Source of the DNA: Duganella sacchari | GTDB lineage: Bacteria; Pseudomonadota; Gammaproteobacteria; Burkholderiales; Burkholderiaceae_D | Direction: 5' to 3' | DNA: 64,000 bases | Assembly (NCBI RefSeq): GCF_900143065.1 | Contig: NZ_FRCX01000016.1 | Span: 43,485-107,484, forward strand | Part shown: piece by piece, positions 16,763 to 25,070 of the stretch | Layout: the number at the start of each line of letters is the position of its first letter | Numbering within the stretch: position 1 is the stretch's first letter | Notes under the pieces: generated by a model | Seen by the model: the letters and a program-made list of their open reading frames with translations, nothing else | What the model was told of the DNA's origin: nothing | Databases searched by the model: none | Made by a program: the position numbers and the translations under genes

Positions 16763-16987
16763 AAGCTGATTTGCCAGCGCTTCCGACATCTCGTACACAT
16801 CAATAACGTCATTTTCAACTCTACCTGTGGATATTTCCCAAGATGAGTTTCTAGGAAGAGGCACATCAGGTCTGCGCTCTCCTTTTCGCCGTACCTTCGT
16901 TGCCAATAGACCGACGTGCGCCGAAACCTCATCAGGCTCAAACTCATCACCATACATTGCGAAATAAACTTCGCCTCTGCTTGCCAT
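16763..16987 (-). pseudogene. DUF4279-like gene, 3' end replaced by the IS21 remnant
   Basis: About 75 codons from ATG 16987 resemble DUF4279 proteins: FAMYGDEFEPDEVSAHVGL, TKVRRKGERRPDVP, then SSWEISTGRVEN. The frame runs into insertion-sequence DNA after ALANQLV and stops seven codons later, so about the second half of the usual domain is missing. DUF4279 proteins are small cytoplasmic proteins of unknown function, frequent in polymorphic-toxin and immunity neighbourhoods. The 226 bases from 16988 to 17213 contain no gene I can recognise. Confidence 0.6.
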
Positions 16988-17213
16988 GTATCTTCCTTAT
17001 TTCCCACTGTCTGGCATTGGCCGCACGGCCGACAAGACGGCCATGCACGCCCGAGAAAATATACGATGCTCAAGATGTCGCGCGCGAAGCGAGTCCCTGT
17101 TCACATTTTCGTTAGGATAAATTCTCGACGATGGACCCAAGGAAATCCATTCTTGTAGGGCGCTTTCCGCGTGCATCTGCGAATCTGGCCCCACCTCACG
17201 CGCTAACGAATGA

Positions 17214-18026
17214 TTACGGCTTAACAAACTTCAGGGTCATGCGGTCGCTCTCGCCGATGGCCTGATACTTGGCGCGGTCTTCGTCCTTGTTGGTATAGGT
17301 CGGCGGCAGCGCCCATACGCCGTTCTTGTGGTCGGCCGTGTCCTTTGGATTGGCGTTGATGTCGGATTTGCCAACCAGCTTGAAGCCTGCCGATTCCGCC
17401 AGCTTGATCACGTACTGCTCGTGCATATACCCTGTGCTGGCCTCCGCGTCCTGCGTCTTCGATGCCGGCAGGCGGTGCTCTTCCACGCCCAGGATACCGC
17501 CCGGTTTCAGCACCGTGTACAGGTTGCCGAACAGTTCCTTCATCTTGTCCGGACCCAGTGGTATCCAGTTGTGGATATTGCGGAAGGTGAGCACCATGTC
17601 GACGCTATTCGGCGGCGCCATTTCGTATTTGCGGCCTGGCGAGAACACGCCGAGGGCGACCTTGTTATACACCTCTGGCTTGGTATTCAGGCGTGCCATG
17701 AAACGCTCGGCGGCCTTGCGTTCGTTTTCGTTAGGCGAGGCCAGGTCATTGCCGCCGGTGATGAGCTTACCCTGGTTGCGCAGGTACGGCGCCAGGATCT
17801 CGGTGTACCAGCCGCCGCCTGGCGCCAGTTCCACCACCGTCATATTCGGCTTGATGCCGAAGAAGGTCAGCGTTTCATATGGATGGCGATAGACGTCGCG
17901 TTTCACATTGTCCGGCGTGCGCGATGGTGCGGCGATCGCCGCTTTGAGTGCATCGTCGGCGTGCACGGCGCTGGTCGCGCCGAGCAGCATGGAGGTGGCC
18001 AGAGCGGCCAGTACGTATCGTTTCAT
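17214..18026 (-). CDS. Exported class I SAM-dependent methyltransferase-like protein
   Basis: 270 residues from ATG 18026, chosen because GAGGAGAC lies just upstream and the protein then begins with a clean Sec signal peptide (KRYVLAALATSMLLGATSAV, cleavage near HADDA). Longer upstream frames disrupt it. The mature part has a Rossmann methyltransferase core: TVVELAPGGGWYTEILAPYL (SAM motif I), VDMVLTFRNIHNW, then LKPGGILGVEEHR. A periplasmic methyltransferase fold is unusual because SAM is cytosolic; the family is nevertheless common in proteobacteria and its substrate is unknown. It is divergent from the tldD operon, sharing the 406-base intergenic region. Confidence 0.85.
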   Translation of the reverse strand: MKRYVLAALATSMLLGATSAVHADDALKAAIAAPSRTPDNVKRDVYRHPYETLTFFGIKPNMTVVELAPGGGWYTEILAPYLRNQGKLITGGNDLASPNENERKAAERFMARLNTKPEVYNKVALGVFSPGRKYEMAPPNSVDMVLTFRNIHNWIPLGPDKMKELFGNLYTVLKPGGILGVEEHRLPASKTQDAEASTGYMHEQYVIKLAESAGFKLVGKSDINANPKDTADHKNGVWALPPTYTNKDEDRAKYQAIGESDRMTLKFVKP

Positions 18027-18150
18027 GCACAGTCTCCTCATTGTTGGATGGGGGCGACGCAGACGCTCGCCCTGCGCGATCATCGGGCAAGCTTGCATAG
18101 AGGTCAAGTAAATTGGGACGAAGGCGCCGGCCCCGCGTGACGAACACACA

Positions 18151-18210
18151 GCGGACAGTCAGCGGACACTTCGCGGACACTCCGTGGACACCTGAGCGGA
18201 CACTTGGACA
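18151..18210 (+). promoter_or_regulatory. Array of GCGGACA direct repeats (putative activator-binding sites)
   Basis: GCGGACA occurs at 18151, 18162 and 18173, with GTGGACA at 18184, GCGGACA at 18196 and TTGGACA at 18204. The spacing of the first five is 11, 11, 11 and 12 bases, close to one DNA helical turn, so the sites would lie on one face. The array ends 33 bases before a sigma-54 promoter for the tldD operon, the right place for an enhancer-binding activator. The same motif, same orientation relative to the promoter, recurs at 49471-49512. Confidence 0.75.
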
Positions 18211-18242
18211 GGCAAAACAGACACTTGCACAACATTTATCTA

Positions 18243-18258
18243 TGGCATACATTTTGCA
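18243..18258 (+). promoter_or_regulatory. Sigma-54 promoter of the tldD/tldE-moxR operon
   Basis: TGGCATACATTTTGCA matches the sigma-54 consensus TGGCAC-N5-TTGCA at all but one position, with GG (18244-18245) and GC (18256-18257) exactly 12 bases apart. Transcription should begin near 18270, leaving a leader of about 160 bases before the ATG at 18433. The leader has no obvious terminator. Confidence 0.75.
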
Positions 18259-18432
18259 ATCTGCAACCCGATCCGGCGCATATATTGCCAATCCCAAGGA
18301 ACCGGCGACGGATATTCTGATGTAACGTAAAGTAACAAGCGGTATCGTAGTAGTTCAAGCAATAAAAGCAAATAAAAAGCAGAACCTCAGCAGGACCATC
18401 GGGCGGCTGGCCCGTAACAATGTGGAGATACT

Positions 18433-20070
18433 ATGGAACGACGTGCATTCCTCAATATCAGTAGTCTGGCTTTGGGCACGATGCTGCTGCCCTCGTTCGG
18501 CCGCGCCATCGCCGCGGAAGAACTGCTCAAGCCAGTGGATATGAAATTCAAAAAGGCCCTGGCCGACACCGCCATGACCGCCGCCACGCAGGCTGGCGCC
18601 TCGTATTGCGACGTCCGCGTGGGCCGCTATCTGAACCAGTTCCTGACCACCCGCGACCTGAATGTCGAAAACGTGGTGAATACCGAATCGGCCGGCGTCG
18701 GCGTGCGCGTGATTGCCGGCGGCGCTTACGGCTTTGCCGCCACCAATGACATGACCCCGGACGGCGTCGCTGCAGCAGCACGCCAGGCGGTGGCCATCGC
18801 CAAGGCCAACGCCAAGCTGCAAACCGAGCCGCTGATCCTGGCGCCGGTCAAAGGCGTGGGTGAAGTGGCGTGGGCCACGCCGATCGTCAAGGACTGGCGC
18901 ACGGTGCCGATCAAGGACAAGGCAGAACTGCTGATCGCCGCCAACAAGGCCGGCATGGACGGCGGCGCAAGCTTCATGCAGTCCTTGCTGTTCCAGGTCA
19001 ACCAGCAGAAGTACTTTGCATCGACCGATGGCTCCTATATCGATCAGGACATCCATCGCCTGTGGATGCCGTTCTTCGCCACCGCCGTCGACCAGAAAGA
19101 AAACAAGTTCCGTACCCGCCAGGGCCTGTCGGCGCCAGTCGGCATGGGCTATGAATACCTGGATGCGCGTCCCGAGCACAAGCTGCAGGCGGCCGGCGGT
19201 GTGACCACGCTGTACACCAAATCCTACGACCTGATTGAAGATGCCCGCCTGGCCGGCAAGCAGGCCAAGGCCAAGCTGAAAGCCAAGTCGGTCGAACCGG
19301 GCAAATACGACCTGGTGCTGACGCCGGAACACCTGTGGCTGACCATCCACGAATCTGTCGGCCACCCGACCGAGCTGGATCGCGTGCTGGGCTACGAGGC
19401 CAACTACGCCGGCACCAGCTTCGCCACGCTGGATAAATGGCAGACCAAGAAGTTCAAATATGGTTCGGACCTGGTCAACATCGTCGCCGACAAAACCACG
19501 CCAGGTTCGCTGGGCGCGGTGGGCTATGACGATGAAGGCGTCAAGTGCAAGAACTGGGACATCATCAAGGACGGCATCCTGGTCAACTACCAGGCCACGC
19601 GCGACCAGGCCCACATCATCGGCGAAAAAGAATCGCACGGCTGCTCGTATGCGGACAACTGGGCCAACGTGCAGTTCCAGCGCATGCCTAACGTTTCGCT
19701 CAAGGCCGGCAAGAAGCGCCTGACGCCGGACGAAATGATCAAGGACGTCAAGAAGGGCATTTACATCGTCGGCGATGGTTCCTTCTCGATCGACCAGCAG
19801 CGCTACAACTTCCAGTTCGGCGGCCAGCTGTTCTACGAAATCAAGAACGGCAAGATCGGCCAGCAACTGGAAGACGTGGCTTACCAGTCCAACACCCAGG
19901 AGTTCTGGAATGCCTGCACCGCCATCTGCGATGAACGCGACTGGCGCATGGGCGGTTCCTTCTTTGACGGTAAAGGCCAGCCGCCGCAAGTGTCCATCGT
20001 TTCGCATGGCGCTTCCACCTCGCGCTTCAACGGCATCAACGTTATCAACACTGCCCGCAAGATCGGCTAA
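18433..20070 (+). CDS. TldD-family metalloprotease, Tat-exported (copy 1)
   Basis: 545 residues, longer than cytosolic E. coli TldD (about 480). TldD/TldE heterodimers are zinc proteases that degrade unfolded or modified peptides through a narrow channel. The N terminus MERRAFLNISSLALG followed by AIAAEE is a twin-arginine signal, so folded export is expected. The zinc motif HESVGH (306-311) is intact, and the downstream Cys in KESHGCSYAD fits the third-ligand region of the family. Start follows TGTGGAGATACT. It heads the operon and is followed after 18 bases by its TldE partner. A second TldD copy at 21452 shares most residues. Confidence 0.9.
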   Translation: MERRAFLNISSLALGTMLLPSFGRAIAAEELLKPVDMKFKKALADTAMTAATQAGASYCDVRVGRYLNQFLTTRDLNVENVVNTESAGVGVRVIAGGAYGFAATNDMTPDGVAAAARQAVAIAKANAKLQTEPLILAPVKGVGEVAWATPIVKDWRTVPIKDKAELLIAANKAGMDGGASFMQSLLFQVNQQKYFASTDGSYIDQDIHRLWMPFFATAVDQKENKFRTRQGLSAPVGMGYEYLDARPEHKLQAAGGVTTLYTKSYDLIEDARLAGKQAKAKLKAKSVEPGKYDLVLTPEHLWLTIHESVGHPTELDRVLGYEANYAGTSFATLDKWQTKKFKYGSDLVNIVADKTTPGSLGAVGYDDEGVKCKNWDIIKDGILVNYQATRDQAHIIGEKESHGCSYADNWANVQFQRMPNVSLKAGKKRLTPDEMIKDVKKGIYIVGDGSFSIDQQRYNFQFGGQLFYEIKNGKIGQQLEDVAYQSNTQEFWNACTAICDERDWRMGGSFFDGKGQPPQVSIVSHGASTSRFNGINVINTARKIG

Positions 20071-20088
20071 GTCCCGGAGAGAGAGAAG

Positions 20089-21426
20089 ATGAAATTTCTG
20101 AGTCAAGAAGAGACCAAACGCATCAGCGATAAAGTCATGTCGCTGACCAAGGCCGATCAGTGCGAAGTGACGATCAACGGCAGCCGCAAGGGCAATATCC
20201 GCTATGCGCGCAACGCGGTATCGACCGCCGGCCTGATTGAGGATACGCAGCTGGCAGTGTCGGTCGCTTTCGGCAAGAAGCAGGGCACGGCCACCGTCAA
20301 TGAGTTCGACGAGAAGTCGCTGGAAAAAGCCGTGCGCCGCGCGGAAGACCTGGCACGCCTGGCGCCGGAAAATCCGGAGTTCATGCCGACGCCGTCGAAG
20401 CAGCAGTTCAAGGCCACCGAGACGTTCTTCCAGAAGACCGCCGACATCGATCCTGAATTCCGTGCGCAGGTCGCGGCGTACAGCATCGAAAACAGCAAGA
20501 AGAACAAGCTGGTGGCAGCGGGCTTCTTCACCGATGGCACGTCGTTTACCTCGGTCGCCAACTCCAATGGCGTGTTCGGCTACCAGCAGGACACGGGCCT
20601 GGACTTCACGCTGACCGTGCGTACCGAAGATGGCCGCGGTTCGGGCTGGGTCAAGCGCAGTGTGGGCGATGCAAGCAAGTTCGACGCGCGTGCCGCATCG
20701 GATATCGCGATCGAGAAAGCGCTGAAATCGGTGGATGCCAAGGCGCTGGAGCCGGGCCGCTACACGGTGATCCTGGAACCGGCCGCCACGTCCGACGTGC
20801 TGGCCTATATGTTCAACGCCTTCGACGCGCGTTCGGCTGACGAAGGCCGCAGCTTCCTGTCGAAAAAAGGCGGCGGCAACCGTCTGGGCGAAAAACTGTT
20901 TGATGAACAGGTCAACGTCTGGACCGACCCATGGGACAAGGATGTTGCGGTGCTGCCGTTTGATGCACAAAGCCTGCTGGCGCGCGAGCGTCAGGACATC
21001 ATCAAGAACGGCAAGATCGCATCGCTGGGCTACTCGCAGTTCTGGGCCAAGAAACAGGGCCAGCGCGCGGTGGGCACGCCGGGCAATATCATCATGGCTG
21101 GCACCAGCAAGTCGACCGAAGAGCTGATCGCCAATACCAAGAAGGGCATCCTGGTGACCCGTACCTGGTATATCCGCATGGTCGATCCGCAGTCGCTGCT
21201 GCTGACGGGCCTGACCCGCGACGGCACGTTCTACATCGAGAACGGCAAGATCAAACATCCGATCAAGAACTTCCGCTTTAACGAAAGCCCTGTGACGATG
21301 TTGAACAACATAGACGAAATCGGCAAGCCGGAAATCCTGTCGGGCGACGAGTCGCAATTCCAGTTGCTGATCCCGGCCATGAAGGTCCGTGATTTCAACT
21401 TCACGTCGCTGTCGGATGCAGTGTAA
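20089..21426 (+). CDS. TldE/PmbA-family partner protein (copy 1)
   Basis: 445 residues, the usual length for TldE/PmbA, the non-catalytic half of the protease heterodimer. N-terminal domain with VTINGSRKGNIRYARNAVST and a C-terminal domain with ALEPGRYTVILEPAATSDV, FLSKKGGGNRLGEKLFDE and ILVTRTWYIRMVDPQSLLLT. The TldD HExxxH zinc motif is absent, as expected. Unlike its TldD partner it has no signal peptide: the protein starts MKFLSQEETKRISDK. If the complex works outside the cytoplasm, TldE would have to be carried by Tat together with folded TldD. Confidence 0.88.
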   Translation: MKFLSQEETKRISDKVMSLTKADQCEVTINGSRKGNIRYARNAVSTAGLIEDTQLAVSVAFGKKQGTATVNEFDEKSLEKAVRRAEDLARLAPENPEFMPTPSKQQFKATETFFQKTADIDPEFRAQVAAYSIENSKKNKLVAAGFFTDGTSFTSVANSNGVFGYQQDTGLDFTLTVRTEDGRGSGWVKRSVGDASKFDARAASDIAIEKALKSVDAKALEPGRYTVILEPAATSDVLAYMFNAFDARSADEGRSFLSKKGGGNRLGEKLFDEQVNVWTDPWDKDVAVLPFDAQSLLARERQDIIKNGKIASLGYSQFWAKKQGQRAVGTPGNIIMAGTSKSTEELIANTKKGILVTRTWYIRMVDPQSLLLTGLTRDGTFYIENGKIKHPIKNFRFNESPVTMLNNIDEIGKPEILSGDESQFQLLIPAMKVRDFNFTSLSDAV

Positions 21427-21451
21427 GTAATACCATCATCAGGAGTAAAAA

Positions 21452-23089
21452 GTGGAACGACGTTCATTTCTAAAAGTAGGCGCCATTGCTGGCGGTAGCC
21501 TGCTGGTGCCGGTCTTCGGCAATGCCATCGCGGCCGAAGAGCTGCTCAACCCCATGGCCGTGCAGCTCAAGAAGTCGCTGGCCGACGCCGCCATGAACGC
21601 GGCCACCAAGGCCGGTGCCACGTATTGCGACGTGCGCATCGGCCGCTACCTGAACCAGTTCATCACCACGCGTGACCTGAACGTGGAAAACATCGTCAAT
21701 ACCGAATCCTCCGGTGTTGGCGTACGTGTCATCGCCAATGGCGCTTACGGCTTCTGCTCCACCAACGTGATGTCGCTGGATGCGGTTGCGGATGCGGCGC
21801 GCCAGGCAGTCGCCATCGCCAAGGCCAACTCGCGCCTGCAAAGCGAGCCGGTGGTGCTGGCGCCAACCAGGGGCGTGGGCGAAGTGGCATGGGCCACACC
21901 GTTCAAAAAAGACTGGCGTGCGGTGCCGATCAAGGAAAAGGCGGAGATGCTGCTGGCCGCGAACAAGGCCGGCCTGGATGCCGGCGCCAACTTCATGGCG
22001 TCCATGCTGTTCCAGGTGAACCAGCAGAAGTACTTTGCCTCCACTGACGGCTCTTACATCGATCAGGACATTCATCGTCTGTGGTCGCCGCTGACTGCAA
22101 CTGCCGTGGATAAAGCCAGCGGCAAGTTCCGCACCCGCGACGGCCTGTCCTCGCCGGCCAGCATGGGCTTTGAATTCTTCGACTGCAAGCCGGAGAACCG
22201 CATCAAGGCGGCGGGCAATGTCACCACGCTGTACAAGGGCGCCTACGATCTGATCGAAGATGCACGGGCCGCTGGCCGTCAGGCCAAGGAGAAGCTCACC
22301 GCAAAAACGGTGGAGCCGGGCAAATACGATCTGGTGCTTTCGCCTGAACACCTGTTCCTGACCATCCACGAATCGGTCGGCCATGCCACCGAGCTGGATC
22401 GCGTGCTGGGCTATGAGGCCAACTACGCCGGCACCAGTTTCGCCACGCTGGACAAGTGGAAGTCCGGGAACTTCAAATACGGTTCGGATCTGGTCAATAT
22501 CGTCGCCGACAAAACCACGCCGGCATCGCTGGGCCTTGTCGCCTACGATGACGAAGGCGTGGCCGCCAAGCGCTGGGACCTGATCCGCAAGGGCATCCTG
22601 GTCAACTACCAGGCCACGCGCGACCAGGCGGCCATGATCGGCGAAAAAGAATCGCATGGCTGCTCGTATGCGGACAGCTGGAGCAGCGTGCAGTTCCAGC
22701 GCATGCCTAACGTGTCGCTGGAAGCGGGCAAGAAGAAATTGACGCCGGACGAGATGGTCAAAGACGTCAAGAAGGGCATCTACATCATGGGCCGTGGTTC
22801 GTACTCGATCGACCAGCAGCGCTACAACTTCCAGTTCGGCGGCCAGCTGTACTTCGAAATCAAGAACGGCAAGATCGTCAACCAGCTGGAAGACGTGGCC
22901 TATCAATCCAACACGCAGGAATTCTGGAATGCCTGCTCGGCGCTGTGCGATGAACGCGACTGGCGCATGGGCGGCTCGTTCTTCGACGGCAAAGGCCAGC
23001 CTAGCCAGGTCAGCGCAGTGTCGCACGGCTCGCCGACGACGCGCTTCAACGGCATCAACGTAATCAATACCGCTCGCAAGATAGGATAA
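21452..23089 (+). CDS. TldD-family metalloprotease, Tat-exported (copy 2)
   Basis: 545 residues from GTG 21452, preceded by CAGGAGTAAAAA. Same length as copy 1 and largely identical to it. The twin-arginine motif is closer to consensus (ERRSFLKVG, then NAIAAEE). The zinc motif HESVGH and the downstream KESHGCSYAD are intact, so both copies look catalytic. The gene is in tandem with its own tldE copy, so a whole tldD-tldE pair was duplicated. Differences are scattered across the protein, as expected for an old, maintained duplication. Confidence 0.9.
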   Translation: MERRSFLKVGAIAGGSLLVPVFGNAIAAEELLNPMAVQLKKSLADAAMNAATKAGATYCDVRIGRYLNQFITTRDLNVENIVNTESSGVGVRVIANGAYGFCSTNVMSLDAVADAARQAVAIAKANSRLQSEPVVLAPTRGVGEVAWATPFKKDWRAVPIKEKAEMLLAANKAGLDAGANFMASMLFQVNQQKYFASTDGSYIDQDIHRLWSPLTATAVDKASGKFRTRDGLSSPASMGFEFFDCKPENRIKAAGNVTTLYKGAYDLIEDARAAGRQAKEKLTAKTVEPGKYDLVLSPEHLFLTIHESVGHATELDRVLGYEANYAGTSFATLDKWKSGNFKYGSDLVNIVADKTTPASLGLVAYDDEGVAAKRWDLIRKGILVNYQATRDQAAMIGEKESHGCSYADSWSSVQFQRMPNVSLEAGKKKLTPDEMVKDVKKGIYIMGRGSYSIDQQRYNFQFGGQLYFEIKNGKIVNQLEDVAYQSNTQEFWNACSALCDERDWRMGGSFFDGKGQPSQVSAVSHGSPTTRFNGINVINTARKIG

Positions 23090-23091
23090 GA

Positions 23092-24432
23092 ATGATGAAG
23101 ATGCTGACTCAGGAAGAAGCAAAGCGTATCTGCGACAAGGTGATGTCGCTGTCCAAGGCCGACGAATGCCGCGTGCAGATCAACGGCAGCCGTAACGGCA
23201 ATATCCGTTATGCGCGCAATGCGGTATCGACTGCTGGCCTGATCGAGAACACTACGTTGAGCGTGAGCGTGGCCTTTGGCAAGCGCCAGGGTACTGCCTC
23301 GATCAATGAGTTTGATGAGAAGTCGCTGGAAAAGGTGGTGCGCCGCGCGGAAGACGTGGCACGGCTGGCGCCTGAAAATCCGGAGTTCCAGCCCGCGATC
23401 AAGAAGCAGGACTTCAAACCTTCTGCCACCTTCAGCGATGCTACCGCAGCCATCGATCCAGACTACCGCGCCGAAGTGGCCGCCGCCAGCATTAACTCCG
23501 CACGCAAACAAGGCCTGGTGGCTGCTGGCTTCTTCAGCGACACTACTGGCTTTGAAACCGTCGCCAACTCGAATGGCGTGTTTGGCTATCAGACGCTGAG
23601 CAATCTGGGCTTCACCGTGACCACGCGCACCGAAGATGGCCGTGGCTCCGGCTGGGTAACCCGCTCCGCCAACGATGCGCGTAAATTCGATGCGCGTGAA
23701 GCGTCGGAAATCGCGATTGAAAAGGCATTGAAATCCGTGGACGCCAAGGCGCTGGAACCGGGCCGCTACACCGTGATTCTGGAACCGGCGGCGACGTCGG
23801 AAATCATCGGCCGCATGTTCGGCGCATTTGATGCGCGCCAGGCTGACGAAGGCCGCAGCTTCCTGTCGAAGAAGGGCGGTGGCAATCGTCTCGGTGAAAA
23901 GCTGTTTGATGAACAGGTCAATATCTGGGCCGACCCATGGAACCCGGATGTGCCGGTACTGCCCTGGGATAGCCAGGCCATGCTGGCGCGCGAACGCACG
24001 GACGTCATCAAGGGCGGCAAGATCGCCTCGCTGGACTACACGCGCTACTGGGCTGAAAAGCAGGGACAGCGTGCCATGGGCCGCCACGGCAATATGATTA
24101 TGGCGGGCGGCGGCAAATCGACGGAAGAGCTGATTGCCTCGACCAAGAAGGGCATTCTGGTCACGCGCACCTGGTATATCCGCATGGTCGATCCGCAGTC
24201 GCTGCTGCTGACCGGCCTGACGCGCGACGGCACCTTCTACATCGAGAACGGCAAGATCAAGCATCCGATCAAGAACTTCCGCTTCAATGAGAGTCCGGTC
24301 ACGATGTTGAACAACATCGATGAACTGGGCAAGCCGGTGGTTATCGGCGGTGATGAAGTGCGCTTCCAGATGCTGATTCCGCCGATGAAGGTGCGTGACT
24401 TTAACTTCACGTCGCTGTCGGACGCGGTGTAA
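23092..24432 (+). CDS. TldE/PmbA-family partner protein (copy 2)
   Basis: 446 residues, beginning 2 bases after the tldD copy 2 stop; ATG 23095 is an equal alternative. It is co-linear with the first TldE: INGSRNGNIRYARNAVST, FLSKKGGGNRLGEKLFDE and ILVTRTWYIRMVDPQ. There is no zinc motif and no signal peptide. The most variable part against copy 1 is residues 100-180, which in this family lines the surface near the peptide channel, so the two pairs may differ in substrate. That last point is inference. Confidence 0.88.
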   Translation: MMKMLTQEEAKRICDKVMSLSKADECRVQINGSRNGNIRYARNAVSTAGLIENTTLSVSVAFGKRQGTASINEFDEKSLEKVVRRAEDVARLAPENPEFQPAIKKQDFKPSATFSDATAAIDPDYRAEVAAASINSARKQGLVAAGFFSDTTGFETVANSNGVFGYQTLSNLGFTVTTRTEDGRGSGWVTRSANDARKFDAREASEIAIEKALKSVDAKALEPGRYTVILEPAATSEIIGRMFGAFDARQADEGRSFLSKKGGGNRLGEKLFDEQVNIWADPWNPDVPVLPWDSQAMLARERTDVIKGGKIASLDYTRYWAEKQGQRAMGRHGNMIMAGGGKSTEELIASTKKGILVTRTWYIRMVDPQSLLLTGLTRDGTFYIENGKIKHPIKNFRFNESPVTMLNNIDELGKPVVIGGDEVRFQMLIPPMKVRDFNFTSLSDAV

Positions 24433-24444
24433 AGGTCCAGCCGC

Positions 24445-25068
24445 GTGGCCTCGTACGATTTCTATTTCACCCGCCTGACCTACGAGTCGGGCGACTGGGA
24501 TGTGGATATCCGCATGCCCAGCAACGTGCTCAATTCGCTGGTCGAATATACGACCTTGCGGGTGGATCCCGTTGAACGCATCGTCGCGCTGTCTGATCCG
24601 AAAATGCTGGAGGCGCCGTTCTGCTACTTTGCTGGCCACAAGCTGGTGCAGTTCACGGCGGCCGAACGCAAGAATCTGGAACGCTATATCAAAGGTGGCG
24701 GCTTCCTGTTCGTGGATGACTGCAACCACGATGTTGACGGACTGTTTGCGAAATCCTTCGAGGCTGAAATCGGCCGTATCTTCGGGCCGAAGGCGTTGCA
24801 CAAGATTCCAAACAATCACCCGATCTATTCGGCCTTCTTCAAGTTCGAAGATGGCCCGCCCAATACCGGCGTGGAGCTGAATGGCTGGGGCGACGATCTG
24901 GTACACGATTATCTGAAGGCGATTGAGGTGGGTGGCCGCGTGCGGCTTTTGTACAGCAACAAGGATTACGGCTGCGAGTGGGATTATGACTTCCGCAACA
25001 AGCGTTTTCTCGCGGTCGACAACACCCGCTTTGCGGTCAACATTATTCAATATGCGTTGGGAGCGTAG
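24445..25068 (+). CDS. DUF4159-domain protein
   Basis: 207 residues from GTG 24445, 12 bases after tldE copy 2. DUF4159 features: FYFTRLTYESGDWDVD, YIKGGGFLFVDDCNHDVDGL, HPIYSAFFKFEDGPP, and YGCEWDYDFRNKRFLAVDNTRF. The fold resembles a glutamine-amidotransferase-like domain without its catalytic Cys. In other bacteria DUF4159 sits in MoxR-DUF58-BatA operons, either alone or fused to membrane proteins, which is the case here. There is no signal peptide. Its biochemical role is unknown. Confidence 0.82.
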   Translation: MASYDFYFTRLTYESGDWDVDIRMPSNVLNSLVEYTTLRVDPVERIVALSDPKMLEAPFCYFAGHKLVQFTAAERKNLERYIKGGGFLFVDDCNHDVDGLFAKSFEAEIGRIFGPKALHKIPNNHPIYSAFFKFEDGPPNTGVELNGWGDDLVHDYLKAIEVGGRVRLLYSNKDYGCEWDYDFRNKRFLAVDNTRFAVNIIQYALGA

Positions 25069-25070
25069 TT

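Noticed and set aside
18151..18210. CRISPR-like or minisatellite array
   Set aside because: Units are only 7 bases with 4-5-base spacers and lie just upstream of a promoter; regulatory sites fit better.
18355..21357. Very long open minus-strand frame (about 1000 codons) opposite tldD and tldE
   Set aside because: It mirrors highly biased GC-rich coding sequence on the plus strand, has no family features and crosses the sigma-54-controlled gene pair. The same applies to long antisense frames opposite cheA, the second tldD/tldE pair, the TonB receptors and fusA.
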